A DNA stretch of 64,000 bases from Bacteroidota bacterium (GCA_023442525.1 JAEZZA010000031.1:124001-188000); one strand, 5' to 3'; shown: positions 35,746-45,471, counted from the stretch's first letter. Numbers and translations: made by a program. The notes: generated by a model from the letters alone, not told the origin.

Positions 35746-38700
35746 ATGGCAAATTCAGACGATTTGTTAATTGGAGGTAATCAGGTCCATTCAGAAGTCA
35801 AACCCGTTGAGGGCGGATTCGTCAGCCTCGACGGTGAGGATTTTTACGTTATCCGGAACTATGATTCAATGAAGCCTTTTTTCATGAGCCTTGCAAGCGA
35901 TTCAAATCACTGGATGTTTATTTCCAGCACCGGAGGATTGTCGGCAGGCAGGATCAATCCTGAAAGCGCACTTTTTCCTTATTACACCGATGATAAATTA
36001 CAGGAATCGCACGAAATAACAGGTAGCAAAACGATTTTCAGGATCAGCCGCAACGGAAAAAAGTATTTGTGGGAACCTTTTTCGGAGAAATATTACGGGA
36101 TATACAAGACCCGCCGAAACATTTATAAAAACACCTGCGGAAACAAACTGATATTTGAAGAGCAGAACCTTGATCTGGGTGTGACTTTCCGGTACGGGTG
36201 GATGAATTCCGACAGATTCGGATGGATCAAGAAAAGCACCCTGATAAATGAGAAACCGGATTCTTTGACTGCGGAATTGCTGGACGGATTACAGAATATA
36301 CTGCCCTATGGAGTGGACCGGTTTATGCAAAACCAATTCTCGACCCTTTTGGACGGCTATAAGAAATCGGAACTTGTAAAAGATTCTTCGCTTGGTATTT
36401 TCCGGCTTGAGTCGATACCAGTCGACAGGGCCGAACCAAGTGAGGCGTTAAAAGCAACAACAGTATGGACTTACGGTCTGAATAACGCGCAATTTCTGCT
36501 TACCTCATCCCAGCTTGCTGAGTTCAGAAGAGGTGATGAATTAACCGAAGAGCATTATGCAAAAGGTGTTAAAGGGTGCTTCTTTGTGAATGCTAATGTG
36601 AAGATTGATTCTCACGGCAACAGGACATGGTACTTCTCTGCCGAAGTGAACCAGGATAGCGTGAAGCTTAACAATCTGATCGATTACATAGCCGAATCGG
36701 ACGATATTATTAAGGATATTGAGAACAGTATTGATAAGGGCACATCTGCCTTAAAAACAATTGTAGCAGATGCGGATGGTGTACAGGATTCAGCCGACCG
36801 GCTGGTATCGGCCCGGCATTTTTCCAATGTCCTGTTCAATATTATGAGAGGTGGCATTTTTAATGATGGGTACCTTATTGATACCAATGATTTTTCGGAG
36901 CATTTAAAAACCTTTAACATCCCGCTGAGGGCAAAATACAATGTCTTTTTGGTCAGTCTGCCCGGCAGCATTAAATACGACGACCTGGAGCAACAGGTTC
37001 TGAAACAAAATGATGAAGACCTTTACAGGTTGTTTCTGGAATACCTGCCTCTTACTTTTAGCCGGCGTCACGGCGACCCGAGCCGTCCCTGGAATTTATT
37101 CTCAATTAATATCAGGGATGATGAGGGAAAGAAACTCCTGTATTATCAGGGAAACTGGCGTGATATATTCCAGAATTGGGAAGCACTGGCCATTTCATAC
37201 CCGGGTTATATACATGGCATGATGGCAAAGTTTCTCAATGCGTCTTCGGTTGACGGTTATAACCCATATCGTGTTACGCGCGAAGGTGTCGACTGGGAAG
37301 TACCCGAACCCGATAATCCATTTTCCAATATTGGTTATTGGGGCGATCACCAGATCATCTATCTCCAAAAGCTTATGGAAATCTCAGTCAGCCGCTTCCC
37401 GGGTCAATTAAAAAACTGGCTGAATAAAAAAATGTTCTCGTATGCCAATATTCCTTACCGCATTAAATCGTATGATGAAATAGTAAAGAATCCTCACGAT
37501 TCAATAGTTTTCGATTTTAATGCTCACAAAGCAATACTCGAAAAAGTACGTATCATCGGAGCAGATGCCAAATTGCTGTCGGATAGCACGGGTAATATCA
37601 TAAAAGTCAGCCTCTCCGAAAAGCTCCTTGCAACCTTGTTATCCAGGCTCAGTAATTTTATTCCTGAAGCCGGGATCTGGATGAATACACTTCGTCCCGA
37701 ATGGAACGACGCAAACAATGCACTCGTGGGGAACGGGGTATCCATGGTTACCCTGTATTATATGCGCAGATTTATAAGTTTTGTAAGAAGCGTTATTTCA
37801 GAATCCGGAGAACAGGAATTTGATCTTTCTACTGAGATAGGTGAATTTCTCAACTCGGTAAGGCATACATTGATGAGTTACCAGGAATTGCTGAAAACAG
37901 GATTCAATAATAAGCAACGAAAAGAGGTGACTGACCGCCTTGGAACTTCAGGCAGCGACTTCAGATCGAAAGTATATAAAGGGCTTTCGGGCAAACAGAT
38001 ATTGGTGAAGAAGGATTTACTGGTTGAATTCTTAAATCTTTCACTTGCATATATCGATCAGAGTATAATGGCAAATAAACGACCCGACAATCTGTTTGAT
38101 GCATATAATCTGGTTACATTCAGCGATTCAGGAATTGAAATAGACAAGCTTTATGAAATGCTTGAGGGACAGGTTTCGATATTAAGTTCAGGTATGCTGA
38201 CACCGCAGGAAGCTTTGGAGGTCCTCGATTCTCTGCGCAACAGTAAAATGTACCGGGCCGACCAGAAAAGCTATCTGTTATATCCTGACAGGCAATTGCC
38301 GGTTTTCCTGGATAAAAATAATATCCCTGAAGACGATGTGATGGCTTCACCCTTGTTGAGACAACTGATAGAAAAGGGCGAAAAAAGTATTATTGACCGG
38401 GATAACAGAAAGAGGTTCCATTTTAACGGGTCGTTCCGGAATGCCGGCGATTTATTAAAAGCTTTGAAGAAACTTAAGGAATCCGGCAGTACCACTGTTT
38501 CAGATGAGGATATCCGATACCTGTTGCAGTTGTTTGAAAAAGTATTCAATCACCGGTCGTTCACAGGCCGTTCGGGTACTTTTTATAAATATGAAGGACT
38601 GGGATCGATATACTGGCACATGGTTTCGAAGTTGGTTGTTGCAATTGGCGAGAATCTGGAAATGGCGCTCAAATCGGGAGTGCCCGGCGATATTGTAAAT

Positions 38701-39201
38701 AAATTGGCGCACCATTATTCAGAGGCAAAGGAAGGTATCGGCGTACATAAGTCACCTGACGAATATGGCGCGTTTCCCACCGATCCTTATTCCCACACAC
38801 CGCGTATGGCGGGAGTACAGCAACCCGGGATGACAGGACAGGTTAAGGAAGACATCATCAGCCGGTTTTTTGAACTTGGAGTTTCTGTGCAGAACGGACA
38901 AATCAACTTTAAACCCGAATTGTTGCGACAGGAAGAGTTTTTACCTCCCGGAGATCGTGATGCTTCAGAGTATGGTTATCCTGCTCTTAAATTCACTTAT
39001 TGTAATGTTCCGGTATTATATCTGCTGGATAGTAAAAACGGTATTGATCTGAAATCTTCGGATGGTAATGTTATGCATTATCCTGACTATGCAATTGACA
39101 AAACGAATAGTATGGCTGTATTCCGGAGAGATGGCCATGTAAAGGAATTAACTGTACATCTGAATCCCGGTATGCTGCAGAAATCAGGGGACAGGAATTA
39201 A
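35746..39201 (+). CDS. Uncharacterised 1151-residue cytoplasmic protein, possible carbohydrate-active enzyme
   Basis: I do not recognise a named family. There is no signal peptide or membrane segment, so the protein is cytoplasmic. Residues 1-300 look beta-rich (GIYKTRRNIYKNT, RFGWIKKSTLIN), like the N-terminal sandwich of GH94/GH65-type phosphorylases. Residues about 440-760 are helical with aromatic/acidic clusters such as SRRHGDPSRPWNLF, YYQGNWRDIFQNWEAL (466-481), GYWGDHQIIYL and LRPEWNDANNALVGNG (649-664). The later third is also helical, with a beta-rich end. The resemblance to a beta-sandwich plus (alpha/alpha)6-barrel enzyme is inference. It is 13 bp downstream of the epimerase-like gene in a transport operon, which supports action on an imported saccharide. 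Its 3' end overlaps the convergent kinase gene by 4 bp. Confidence 0.55.
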   Translation: MANSDDLLIGGNQVHSEVKPVEGGFVSLDGEDFYVIRNYDSMKPFFMSLASDSNHWMFISSTGGLSAGRINPESALFPYYTDDKLQESHEITGSKTIFRISRNGKKYLWEPFSEKYYGIYKTRRNIYKNTCGNKLIFEEQNLDLGVTFRYGWMNSDRFGWIKKSTLINEKPDSLTAELLDGLQNILPYGVDRFMQNQFSTLLDGYKKSELVKDSSLGIFRLESIPVDRAEPSEALKATTVWTYGLNNAQFLLTSSQLAEFRRGDELTEEHYAKGVKGCFFVNANVKIDSHGNRTWYFSAEVNQDSVKLNNLIDYIAESDDIIKDIENSIDKGTSALKTIVADADGVQDSADRLVSARHFSNVLFNIMRGGIFNDGYLIDTNDFSEHLKTFNIPLRAKYNVFLVSLPGSIKYDDLEQQVLKQNDEDLYRLFLEYLPLTFSRRHGDPSRPWNLFSINIRDDEGKKLLYYQGNWRDIFQNWEALAISYPGYIHGMMAKFLNASSVDGYNPYRVTREGVDWEVPEPDNPFSNIGYWGDHQIIYLQKLMEISVSRFPGQLKNWLNKKMFSYANIPYRIKSYDEIVKNPHDSIVFDFNAHKAILEKVRIIGADAKLLSDSTGNIIKVSLSEKLLATLLSRLSNFIPEAGIWMNTLRPEWNDANNALVGNGVSMVTLYYMRRFISFVRSVISESGEQEFDLSTEIGEFLNSVRHTLMSYQELLKTGFNNKQRKEVTDRLGTSGSDFRSKVYKGLSGKQILVKKDLLVEFLNLSLAYIDQSIMANKRPDNLFDAYNLVTFSDSGIEIDKLYEMLEGQVSILSSGMLTPQEALEVLDSLRNSKMYRADQKSYLLYPDRQLPVFLDKNNIPEDDVMASPLLRQLIEKGEKSIIDRDNRKRFHFNGSFRNAGDLLKALKKLKESGSTTVSDEDIRYLLQLFEKVFNHRSFTGRSGTFYKYEGLGSIYWHMVSKLVVAIGENLEMALKSGVPGDIVNKLAHHYSEAKEGIGVHKSPDEYGAFPTDPYSHTPRMAGVQQPGMTGQVKEDIISRFFELGVSVQNGQINFKPELLRQEEFLPPGDRDASEYGYPALKFTYCNVPVLYLLDSKNGIDLKSSDGNVMHYPDYAIDKTNSMAVFRRDGHVKELTVHLNPGMLQKSGDRN

Positions 39202-41333
39202 TGAGCCGGTTTCAGGGAGTTTTCGACTATTGAGACCAATTGGTGACTTGTAAACGGTTTACTGAGAAAGCCGGAATAATTTAATCCGGCAAAATTTTCA
39301 TTGTTCTCGGGTAAATCGTACGCAGTCTGGAATATTATGGGCAACTGGGGACGTAATTTGGAAATTTCTTTTGCTGAGGAATAACCATCCTTAACCGGCA
39401 TTCTGACATCCATCAGAATCAGTTTGATATCATCATTCATTGAGCATTTCTGAATGGCATCCAGTCCATTCACGGCCCGCATGATCTGGTACCCCGATTC
39501 GTTCAATACGGCTTCAATAAATGCGTAGTTTGTATCATCATCTTCAGCTACCAGGATTTTTCCTGAGTCAGATTTTTCCGTGGCCCGTTTGGGTTTAGTA
39601 AAATTTTCGCTGGCACCAATAGCTTCGTTGAAGGGGAGAGTTACCGTAAAAAGTGATCCTTTTCCGGCTTCTGAATCGACCTGAATCTGACCTCCGAGGA
39701 TTTCCGTGTATGCGGCACAAATGGAAAGTCCCAGACCCATTCCTCCGTATAATCTGTCGTGTCCCTGGTCAATCTGATAGAATCTATCAAATATATTCGG
39801 TTGCTCCGATTTATCAATTCCTATACCGGTATCGCGAACAAAGAATTGAATGGAATTACCCGAACACTTACAGCCAAATTCCACACTTCCCTGGTGCGTG
39901 AACTTAAAGGCATTATTAATCAGATTGGTTAATATGCCGATCAATTTTGCCTCGTCGCAACAGAACGACAATTCCTGGCTTTCCAGGGTATTTTTCAAAC
40001 GGAACTCAAGTTTACGGACAGAGGCTTCTGATTGGTATTGTACATAAAGGCGGCGAAGCAACGGATTTATCTTAACCTCACTAAGGTTCACATTGATTTG
40101 TCCTGCCTCAATGTAGGATATATCCAGAATATCATTAATTATGGATAGCAACTGATTATTACTTTGCCCGATGATGTTTATATATTCCCTGCGAAGATCA
40201 GGTTTCAGATTATCACTTCCCAGTAAATCCGAAAAACCGATTATGGCATTTAAGGGTGTTCTGATTTCGTGAGAAATATTGTGCAAAAAGGCAGATTTTA
40301 ACCGGTTACTCTCTTCTGCTTTTTCCTTGGTAGATACTAAATTTTCAAAGAGATACGAGTTTTCAAGAGCAAGTGAAGTGATGTTGGAATAGGTGGTAAA
40401 CATTTCTATTTCATGTTGACCAAAGTTATGTGTGCGGTTAATAGTTCCCAGAATAATAACTCCGCTTACCTTTTTTTGAATGAACAGTGGAATATAAACC
40501 ATCGACCCGAGATTGCGGGTAGTAATAATTTCAGTTTCTTCCTTTGTCCATTTTTCCTTTGAACTATCCGGGATTGTGAGTGTAAAGGCCGTTTCAATAA
40601 CTTTTAGAATATGCGGATGATTCTCCAGTCGCGCCAGTCTGAATTCATCTGGAAAGTTTTCAGGTAAATGGGGACTGGTGGCTTCTAAAACAATATTGTC
40701 ATCTCTGAGAAGATAAATGGCGCTTGTATCGCTGCCTACCAGGTTAGCGGCCTGGTCGGCTATTTTCTGAATCAGCACTTTGCTCTGAACGGATTCCAGC
40801 AGGTGAAGGGTAATATCAAAAAGCCTTGAGAGATCATTCTTATTTTCCAGGAGCTTATTTTCTATGCGTTTACTGTCCTCAATCAGTTTTACGGTGTCAG
40901 TAATATCCCTTATGGTTGCTGTCAGGCGTTTAGTTGTCGAACTAACTCCCGGGCAAACTTCCAGGATTTTATCCTTGTACTTTATATCGAATGATCCTAT
41001 TTTGTTATCGTTACTGACATTCTGAAGCCTCACAAGTGTAGGTTCATGGTCAGCCGGATCGAGCAATTCTTTTACCAGGTCGGGTATTTTGCGCCCGATC
41101 AGCCTGTTTCTGGGAATTCCCAGGATATTTTCGAGAGCACGGTTTACAAAAATCACTTTCCCACCGAGTGTAGCATATGCCAGACCCTCGGGGAGTGTAT
41201 CGAGAATATCATGATTTAATTTTTTGAGAAAAGCACGGTCATCACGCTTTTTTTTATTGCGCCTGTTGCTCAGTTCCTGACCATTCTGGGTAGAAACAGA
41301 TTTACTATCAGTCTCTTGCGTATTTTTAGACAA
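39198..41333 (-). CDS. PAS-GAF hybrid sensor histidine kinase with receiver domain
   Basis: A 711-residue cytoplasmic kinase without membrane segments. Domains: PAS (about 42-160; EGLAYATLGGKVIFVNRALENILG), GAF (about 175-340; AIYLLRDDNIVLEA, LGSMVYIPLFIQKKVSGVIILG), HisKA with His355 in HNISHEIRTPLN, HATPase (GILTNLINNAFKFT, DTGIGIDKSEQPNIFDRFYQ, GGMGLGLSICAAY) and a receiver with Asp642 in ILMDVRMPVKDG and the KPF near the end. No ATG is available in frame before the PAS domain; the start appears to be TTG at 41333. The signal is unknown. No response-regulator gene is adjacent. Confidence 0.88.
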   Translation of the reverse strand: MSKNTQETDSKSVSTQNGQELSNRRNKKKRDDRAFLKKLNHDILDTLPEGLAYATLGGKVIFVNRALENILGIPRNRLIGRKIPDLVKELLDPADHEPTLVRLQNVSNDNKIGSFDIKYKDKILEVCPGVSSTTKRLTATIRDITDTVKLIEDSKRIENKLLENKNDLSRLFDITLHLLESVQSKVLIQKIADQAANLVGSDTSAIYLLRDDNIVLEATSPHLPENFPDEFRLARLENHPHILKVIETAFTLTIPDSSKEKWTKEETEIITTRNLGSMVYIPLFIQKKVSGVIILGTINRTHNFGQHEIEMFTTYSNITSLALENSYLFENLVSTKEKAEESNRLKSAFLHNISHEIRTPLNAIIGFSDLLGSDNLKPDLRREYINIIGQSNNQLLSIINDILDISYIEAGQINVNLSEVKINPLLRRLYVQYQSEASVRKLEFRLKNTLESQELSFCCDEAKLIGILTNLINNAFKFTHQGSVEFGCKCSGNSIQFFVRDTGIGIDKSEQPNIFDRFYQIDQGHDRLYGGMGLGLSICAAYTEILGGQIQVDSEAGKGSLFTVTLPFNEAIGASENFTKPKRATEKSDSGKILVAEDDDTNYAFIEAVLNESGYQIMRAVNGLDAIQKCSMNDDIKLILMDVRMPVKDGYSSAKEISKLRPQLPIIFQTAYDLPENNENFAGLNYSGFLSKPFTSHQLVSIVENSLKPAH

Positions 41334-41523
41334 GACTAATCTGGTTGGTTGTGACGTGATTAAAGTATTAAATTTTATTTAAAAATCAAAATGGCCGTAT
41401 CTGTTACTTTGGCTAATGATTAATATCATCAAATAATTGCAAATATTGAGGTTTGTATATCGTTTTTTTGCAGAACGAAATTGGTTCTCCGTTTTTTGTA
41501 AATAATGTTTTAAAACGTACCTG

Positions 41524-42036
41524 ATGAAAAATCTAGTTATTTCAATTGCATTTGGATTTTCAGCCCTTTTGGTCTCCTGCGAAAAGGACGATTTGGAAAA
41601 AAGTAGTGTTTTGCCTGGTGAAACGACTACTTCGGGAGTATTAATAATGAATTCAAAACAAAATAAAGGATTCTCTGTAGATAACCTTAAACTGGCCGAC
41701 TTCCCCAGGTCGGATGCCGATTTTATAATCATTCCTCAGACGAATTTAACCGGTGATGTTATGTCTCCGTTTTTGTCGAATCCCGACCTTGGCAAAAGGT
41801 TTATTTTCATTGATGAATTCGAAGATGTAAAGAGCGCCGAATCTTATTTTAATACTAACGAATTATTTCCCGAAGATGAAAGTCTGCAGCAATTTGCACT
41901 TAATCTGAAACCCAACCAGCTTTGGCTGGTAAAGTCCGCTACAGGTGAATTCTGCAAAATTCTGATTCTCGAAACCAAAATAGATAAAAGCACATCATTT
42001 GTCGAAATCAGGTTCAAAGCAGGCAGAGTCAGTTGA
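41524..42036 (+). CDS. Short lipoprotein of unknown function, upstream of the serpin
   Basis: A 170-residue protein with a lipoprotein signal (ALLVSC, Cys19). I recognise no family. The mature part is rich in Asp/Glu/Leu, with FIIIPQTNLTGDVM, FIFIDEFEDVKSAESYF and WLVKSATGEFCKILILE, giving alternating strands and short helices. It ends 71 bp before the serpin gene on the same strand, and both are lipoproteins, so they may be coexpressed. Confidence 0.65.
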   Translation: MKNLVISIAFGFSALLVSCEKDDLEKSSVLPGETTTSGVLIMNSKQNKGFSVDNLKLADFPRSDADFIIIPQTNLTGDVMSPFLSNPDLGKRFIFIDEFEDVKSAESYFNTNELFPEDESLQQFALNLKPNQLWLVKSATGEFCKILILETKIDKSTSFVEIRFKAGRVS

Positions 42037-42107
42037 TTTGTTTTTGTTGTTACACGCAACTATTTGAACTTTTAAATCGTCAATAATGAAAACAAAAACC
42101 TGGCATA

Positions 42108-43349
42108 ATGAAACCATTTGCTTTCTATTTATTGACGGTGCTATTGTTTACTTCCTGTGAAAAAAAGAGTATTGATCTGCCATTGGAACCGGTGGCGCTT
42201 AACCTGCCTGAAAAATCAGCCGGGATAATTGAATCGGATAATACTTTTGGATTCAACATATTCAGGCAGGTTGTTGAAAACGATGATGCCTCAAATATAT
42301 TTATATCACCTACCAGTATTGCACTGGCTTTGTCGATGACCTATAATGGTGCAGAAGGTGAGACCAAAACCGCCTTTGAAACGACTCTGAGCAAGCAGGG
42401 ACTCACAAGGGAAGAAATTAATCAAAGTTATAAAGCCCTTATAAATGCTTTAAAGTCGGTTGATCCAAGGGTTATCCTCGAAATTGCCAATTCCATCTGG
42501 TACAGAGAAGGTTTCGATGTACTGCCCGAATTTATCAATCTCAATACGAAATACTATAATGCCGAAGTAAGTTCACTTGATTTCGCTTCGGCAGAGGCTC
42601 CATCGGTAATAAACGGATGGGTTGATGATAAAACGCATGGACTTATTGAAAAAATCATTGATAATATTTCACCGGATGTGGTAATGTATCTTATCAATGC
42701 TATTTATTTCAAAGGTATGTGGAAATATGAGTTTGATGAGACCAAGACTGTTGAGGCTCCATTTTATTTAAAAGACGGCAGAACGGTTTCAAATGATTTC
42801 ATGAATCAGAAGATTACGGTTCCCTATCTGGCGAATGAGAAGTTCCGGATAACAGAGCTGCCTTACGGACAGGGTAATTACAGTATGGTTATCCTGTTAC
42901 CGAATGAAGGATATTCCACTGCCGATATAGTTAGTCAGCTGACTTCCGAAAACTGGAATCAGTGGATGGGCTCACTATATGAGCGTGAGTTGAATATATC
43001 ATTGCCGAAACTGAAATTCAGCTACAAGAATTTGCTTAATAATGAATTAACCAATCTGGGCCTGGGAATAGCTTTTACCGATATGGCCGATTTTTCGGGA
43101 ATTAACGGGACAGGGGGATTAATGATATCCCGTGTTCTTCACAAATCGTTTATCGAGGTGAATGAAAAGGGAACAGAAGCTGCGGCAGTAACAGCAGTTG
43201 AGATCATTCTGACCAGCCTTCCTGAAGAAATATTTGTTACTGTTAACAGACCTTATCTTTTCGCGTTAAGGGAGACAACAACCGGCGCAGTCTTATTTTT
43301 AGGAATGGTACAGGATCCGACAGTAGAAGACAACGGTAATATGGAGTAG
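42108..43349 (+). CDS. Serpin protease inhibitor, lipoprotein
   Basis: A 413-residue serpin with a lipoprotein signal (TSC, Cys17). Serpin landmarks are NIFISPTSIALALSMTYNGAEGET, INGWVDDKTHGLIEKII, LINAIYFKGMWKYEFDE, GNYSMVILLPNEG, ISLPKLKFSY and HKSFIEVNEKGTEAAAVTAVEI, ending FVTVNRPYLFALRETTTGAVLFLG. The hinge GTEAAAVTA (355-363) has the small residues needed for loop insertion, so inhibition of a protease is likely. Counting from Gly355 as P15, P1 is Thr369 and P1-prime Ser370, suggesting elastase-like or other non-tryptic targets. No protease gene is nearby, so the target may be foreign. Confidence 0.92.
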   Translation: MKPFAFYLLTVLLFTSCEKKSIDLPLEPVALNLPEKSAGIIESDNTFGFNIFRQVVENDDASNIFISPTSIALALSMTYNGAEGETKTAFETTLSKQGLTREEINQSYKALINALKSVDPRVILEIANSIWYREGFDVLPEFINLNTKYYNAEVSSLDFASAEAPSVINGWVDDKTHGLIEKIIDNISPDVVMYLINAIYFKGMWKYEFDETKTVEAPFYLKDGRTVSNDFMNQKITVPYLANEKFRITELPYGQGNYSMVILLPNEGYSTADIVSQLTSENWNQWMGSLYERELNISLPKLKFSYKNLLNNELTNLGLGIAFTDMADFSGINGTGGLMISRVLHKSFIEVNEKGTEAAAVTAVEIILTSLPEEIFVTVNRPYLFALRETTTGAVLFLGMVQDPTVEDNGNME

Positions 43350-43400
43350 GGTGCTTCCACCTCCACTCCATACTCCATCCAACTTCTTCGATATTGTCTG

Positions 43401-43492
43401 CACGACTGCCTCTGCTACCGATCAAACCTTACAGGAGAGGAACACCTGTCAGGAAGATCGGGTCGTATCCGGTATACGGTATCCGGTATCAA
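43401..43492. repeat. Second inverted copy of the hairpin element plus a heptamer tract
   Basis: 43401-43462 matches the reverse complement of the 24.4 kb repeat, including a 24-bp stretch identical to unit boundaries 3/4, with one mismatch in the stem (CTTACAGG for CTGACAGG). Four heptamers of GTATCCG type follow (43465-43492). The element lies between the serpin and the SirB1-like gene. Confidence 0.8.
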
Positions 43493-43509
43493 TATCCCGG
43501 TTATTCTCC

Positions 43510-44379
43510 TTACTGCCCGCTCAATATCTCCAGCAGTTCCTTCAGCCGGGCAATCTTTTGCGCATAGCCCAGTTTTTCGTATGACAGTATGAGGTTGTTG
43601 ATTAGCCTGACTACAATATCGATGTTACTGCACGGTACATAAAAGGATGGATGCGGCTTTATCTGCTGCTGCTTGATGAAATAGTCGATTTCCCTTCGAC
43701 CAAGAACCGCACCTTTGTTATAAGGATTGATATAAAACAGGATATCCTCCGATTCATCAGTGGAATCGCGATGCCTGTATTCATCTTTATAGGCAAGGAT
43801 AAAATTCTTGGGCAGGTTCACTCCGTAAATGGGCAATCCCAGCTTCCATGCAACTGAAAGGTAAATGATTGAAAGTGATATAGGATTTCCCTTACGGGTT
43901 TCAAACACCTGGTTTATGTAGGAATTCTGTGGTGAATAAAAATCGGCATTGTTCCGGCTGAACTTATGCAGATCGAAGATCATGTAATTGAGAATCTTAA
44001 CCTTTTCAAGGGCTGTGAGATTGTTGTTGATCTCAAGCCATACGTCCTTTCGGATCGCCTCAATCTCATCGTTCAATCGTTTCATGGAAATGTCGGGAAA
44101 CTGAAAACGGGCGACATAAAATGCACCTTCGAGAATATATTCAGCTCCGCTTCTCACCCATTGCGACAAATCGTTTTTTACACCGTTGAATTGAATTTCC
44201 TGTATCAGGTTTTCAAGCCTGGTTTGAAGTTTTTCGCTTAATGTCCCTTCCCAGGCTTTTTCAAGTTCCGGAATTACCTCTGTTCCCTGCTGTAATAAGT
44301 TTCCTGTAACAGTACTGATGACCTCATTATCATTATCATCAAGTAGGGATATCATTGCCAGGATTTCTCTCTTTTCCAT
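43510..44379 (-). CDS. SirB1/transglutaminase-like family protein
   Basis: A 289-residue cytoplasmic protein of the SirB1 (YchA) type. Its central region has DLHKFSRNNADFYSPQNSYINQVFETRKGNPISLSIIYLSVAWKLGLPIYGVNLPKNFILAY, which follows the family pattern of the transglutaminase-like superfamily. The usual catalytic Cys of true transglutaminases is not evident, and the molecular role is not established for the family. A TPR-like or helical N-terminus (ELEKAWEGTLSEKLQTRLENLI) precedes it. It is divergent from the DUF4293 gene. Confidence 0.75.
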   Translation of the reverse strand: MEKREILAMISLLDDNDNEVISTVTGNLLQQGTEVIPELEKAWEGTLSEKLQTRLENLIQEIQFNGVKNDLSQWVRSGAEYILEGAFYVARFQFPDISMKRLNDEIEAIRKDVWLEINNNLTALEKVKILNYMIFDLHKFSRNNADFYSPQNSYINQVFETRKGNPISLSIIYLSVAWKLGLPIYGVNLPKNFILAYKDEYRHRDSTDESEDILFYINPYNKGAVLGRREIDYFIKQQQIKPHPSFYVPCSNIDIVVRLINNLILSYEKLGYAQKIARLKELLEILSGQ

Positions 44380-44484
44380 TTCTGCAAAACAATAATTGCA
44401 AAATTATCCAAATTCAATTTTACCTGCTAAAGAAATTGTTAACTATTTTTTTTACTTAATTTAGCTTTCCAAAATGTATCTCAC

Positions 44485-44955
44485 ATGATTCAACGAGTAC
44501 AATCAATTTATCTGCTTATTGTCACCATTCTCATGAGTTTTCTGGTGGTATTGCCTTACGCGAATATGATTCTTCCCGGAAACCAGTCACTGCTATTCAA
44601 GTCAACCGCTGTTTACCTGGTTTCTCCAACAGATATCATTTCGGTGTATAAATCAACCATTCCGGTGATTCTGCTGGTGCTCATTACCGGAATATTCAGT
44701 TTTTGCATAATATTTTTCTATAATCACCGCGTATTGCAAATAAGGTTGATTCTTCTAAATCTACTCCTGATATTCATACTTACCGCTATTATGGTTTACC
44801 TGGTAACTTCTTCAAAAGGGGATTTCGAAGGGGACAAGCTTATATTCAGAATTGCCATGGTATTTCCTGTTGTGAGTATGGTATTCAGCCTGCTTGCCAT
44901 TCGCGGCATCCGGCATGATGAGATGCTGGTGAATTCTTATAATAGGATTAGGTAG
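44485..44955 (+). CDS. DUF4293 membrane protein
   Basis: A 156-residue integral membrane protein with four hydrophobic segments (about 6-25, 53-75, 83-105, 122-140) and a short cytoplasmic tail ending in basic residues. The beginning MIQRVQSIYLLIV is typical of DUF4293, which is widespread in Bacteroidota and often found near pyrimidine and replication genes. Function unknown. It is divergent from the SirB1-like gene and convergent with pyrI. Confidence 0.8.
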   Translation: MIQRVQSIYLLIVTILMSFLVVLPYANMILPGNQSLLFKSTAVYLVSPTDIISVYKSTIPVILLVLITGIFSFCIIFFYNHRVLQIRLILLNLLLIFILTAIMVYLVTSSKGDFEGDKLIFRIAMVFPVVSMVFSLLAIRGIRHDEMLVNSYNRIR

Positions 44956-44991
44956 TCATTGTAAGGTGCGAAGCGACGAAGCCCTGCCTAT

Positions 44992-45447
44992 CTAGACTAT
45001 CTCAATATGATCCTGGTCGGTGATTTTTTCGCAGTAGTGGCATTTGAGCTTGACCTGGGTTTTTGATACCACTTCGAAGCGGGTGGTGATTTTTTCGTTG
45101 TTGGTAATGCATTTAGGATTCATGCATTTGGCAATGCCAATGATCTCTTCGGGAACCTCAACTACTTTCTTTTCAACCACAGTGAAATTCTTTATAATAT
45201 TCAGCTTGGCTTGCGGTGCAACAAGTGCAATCTTATTGATTTCCTTATCGATGAAGAAAGTATCCGACAGCTTGATGATTGCTTTACTGCCCAGTTTTTT
45301 GCTGGTGAGGTTGGTGCCGAAAGTGATTTGCTTATCTATTTTATCCAGGTTAAGAATAGAAATAACCTTGAAAAGGACATTGGCGGGTATATGATCAATC
45401 ACGGTGCCGTTTTCAATGGCACTTACTTCCATTTTTTTGTCTTTCAT
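44992..45447 (-). CDS. pyrI: Aspartate carbamoyltransferase regulatory subunit
   Basis: The regulatory chain that binds nucleotides and assembles with PyrB catalytic trimers. 151 residues from the chosen ATG (45447), which matches the family start (MKDKKMEVSAIENGTVIDHIPA); an ATG at 45456 adds three residues. The allosteric domain is followed by the four-cysteine zinc site: CMNPKCITN and LKCHYCEK. It begins 24 bp after pyrB ends and is cotranscribed. Confidence 0.95.
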   Translation of the reverse strand: MKDKKMEVSAIENGTVIDHIPANVLFKVISILNLDKIDKQITFGTNLTSKKLGSKAIIKLSDTFFIDKEINKIALVAPQAKLNIIKNFTVVEKKVVEVPEEIIGIAKCMNPKCITNNEKITTRFEVVSKTQVKLKCHYCEKITDQDHIEIV

Positions 45448-45471
45448 GTGAAGCATGTTAATAGTCTATAA

